Part shown: in pieces, positions 34,987 through 35,107 of the stretch
How the letters are laid out: each line of letters begins with the position of its first letter
How positions within the stretch are numbered: position 1 is the first letter of the stretch
NCBI GenBank assembly: GCA_013289855.1
Contig: JABCZD010000021.1
Span: 1 to 35,107, forward strand
Reading direction: 5' to 3'
Source of the DNA: Acidobacteriota bacterium
GTDB taxonomy: Bacteria; Acidobacteriota; Terriglobia; Acidiferrales; UBA7541
DNA length: 35,107 bases
Translations under genes and position numbers: made by a program
Notes under the pieces: generated by a model
Told to the model about the DNA's origin: nothing
Databases searched by the model: none
Seen by the model: the letters and a program-made list of their open reading frames with translations, nothing else

Positions 34987-35107
34987 TGCTCCCCGCTAAA
35001 ACTAGACGCTTCAGTTGGGTAAGATCAGGGCCTCCAAGACAGGAGGCAACATGGGCAGAAAACCACGCGTAGATCGTTCCCCGGAAGAGAAATGGCAGGT
35101 GGTGCAG
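34982..35107 (+). mobile_element. IS3-family (IS150-like) element, left part
   Basis: TGTAGTGCTCCCCGCTAAAA begins at 34982 and resembles the TGTACTG...CCC..TAGACG-type ends of the IS150 group. An orfA start follows at 35051. The element runs past the window, so the right end and target duplication cannot be seen. Confidence 0.6.
35051..35107 (+). CDS. IS3-family transposase OrfA, N-terminal part
   Basis: The first 19 codons read MGRKPRVDRSPEEKWQVVQ, behind a strong AGGAGG ribosome binding site. This is the usual opening of an IS3/IS911-type OrfA, a helix-turn-helix protein that works with OrfB in transposition. The rest lies beyond the window. Confidence 0.7.
   Translation, partial: MGRKPRVDRSPEEKWQVVQ

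Overview
The window most likely comes from a soil member of the Acidobacteriota. This is inferred from the GC-rich sequence, exported sulfatases, a PEP-CTERM protein and degenerate IS fragments between genes. No rRNA or tRNA gene is visible, so the taxon is not proven.

Layout. 1-3190: a 36-bp perfect palindrome, greB, a lone PEP-CTERM protein, a frameshifted P-loop kinase and an IS110 transposase fragment running into a hairpin-rich mosaic. 3254-8007: an ion channel with an odd selectivity filter, then five closely spaced genes for exported or membrane proteins. 8165-18253: two formylglycine sulfatases, an OmpA-type protein, a tandem-domain protein, a DyP-type peroxidase and a catalase-fold protein. 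The second sulfatase carries an unexpected pair of membrane helices. Four of the transcription units in 4029-11864 are preceded by related copies of one upstream element, so I propose they form a regulon.

18436-24888: two small exported or membrane proteins on the minus strand, then a compact arsenic operon (arsR, arsM, arsC, MIP channel) with no dedicated efflux pump. This is followed by a DUF2252 protein, a three-zinc-ribbon protein and a DUF1801 protein. 25061-32084: a GH63-like glucosidase, a DinB-fold protein, and an MMPL transporter facing a LolA-like protein. 32138-35107: a zinc-ribbon gene duplicated around a beta-propeller glycosidase-like gene, a coiled-coil membrane protein, and an exported protein with a proteasome-like N-terminus that appears cut by an IS3-family element running off the window.

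How the parts may work together. The 4-18 kb region looks like a cell-envelope programme that combines sulfate-ester hydrolysis, surface proteins and haem peroxidases under a shared upstream signal. The ars operon would reduce arsenate, methylate arsenite or let it leave through the channel, under an ArsR repressor whose operator abuts its own start codon. These functional links are inferences from gene order and motifs.
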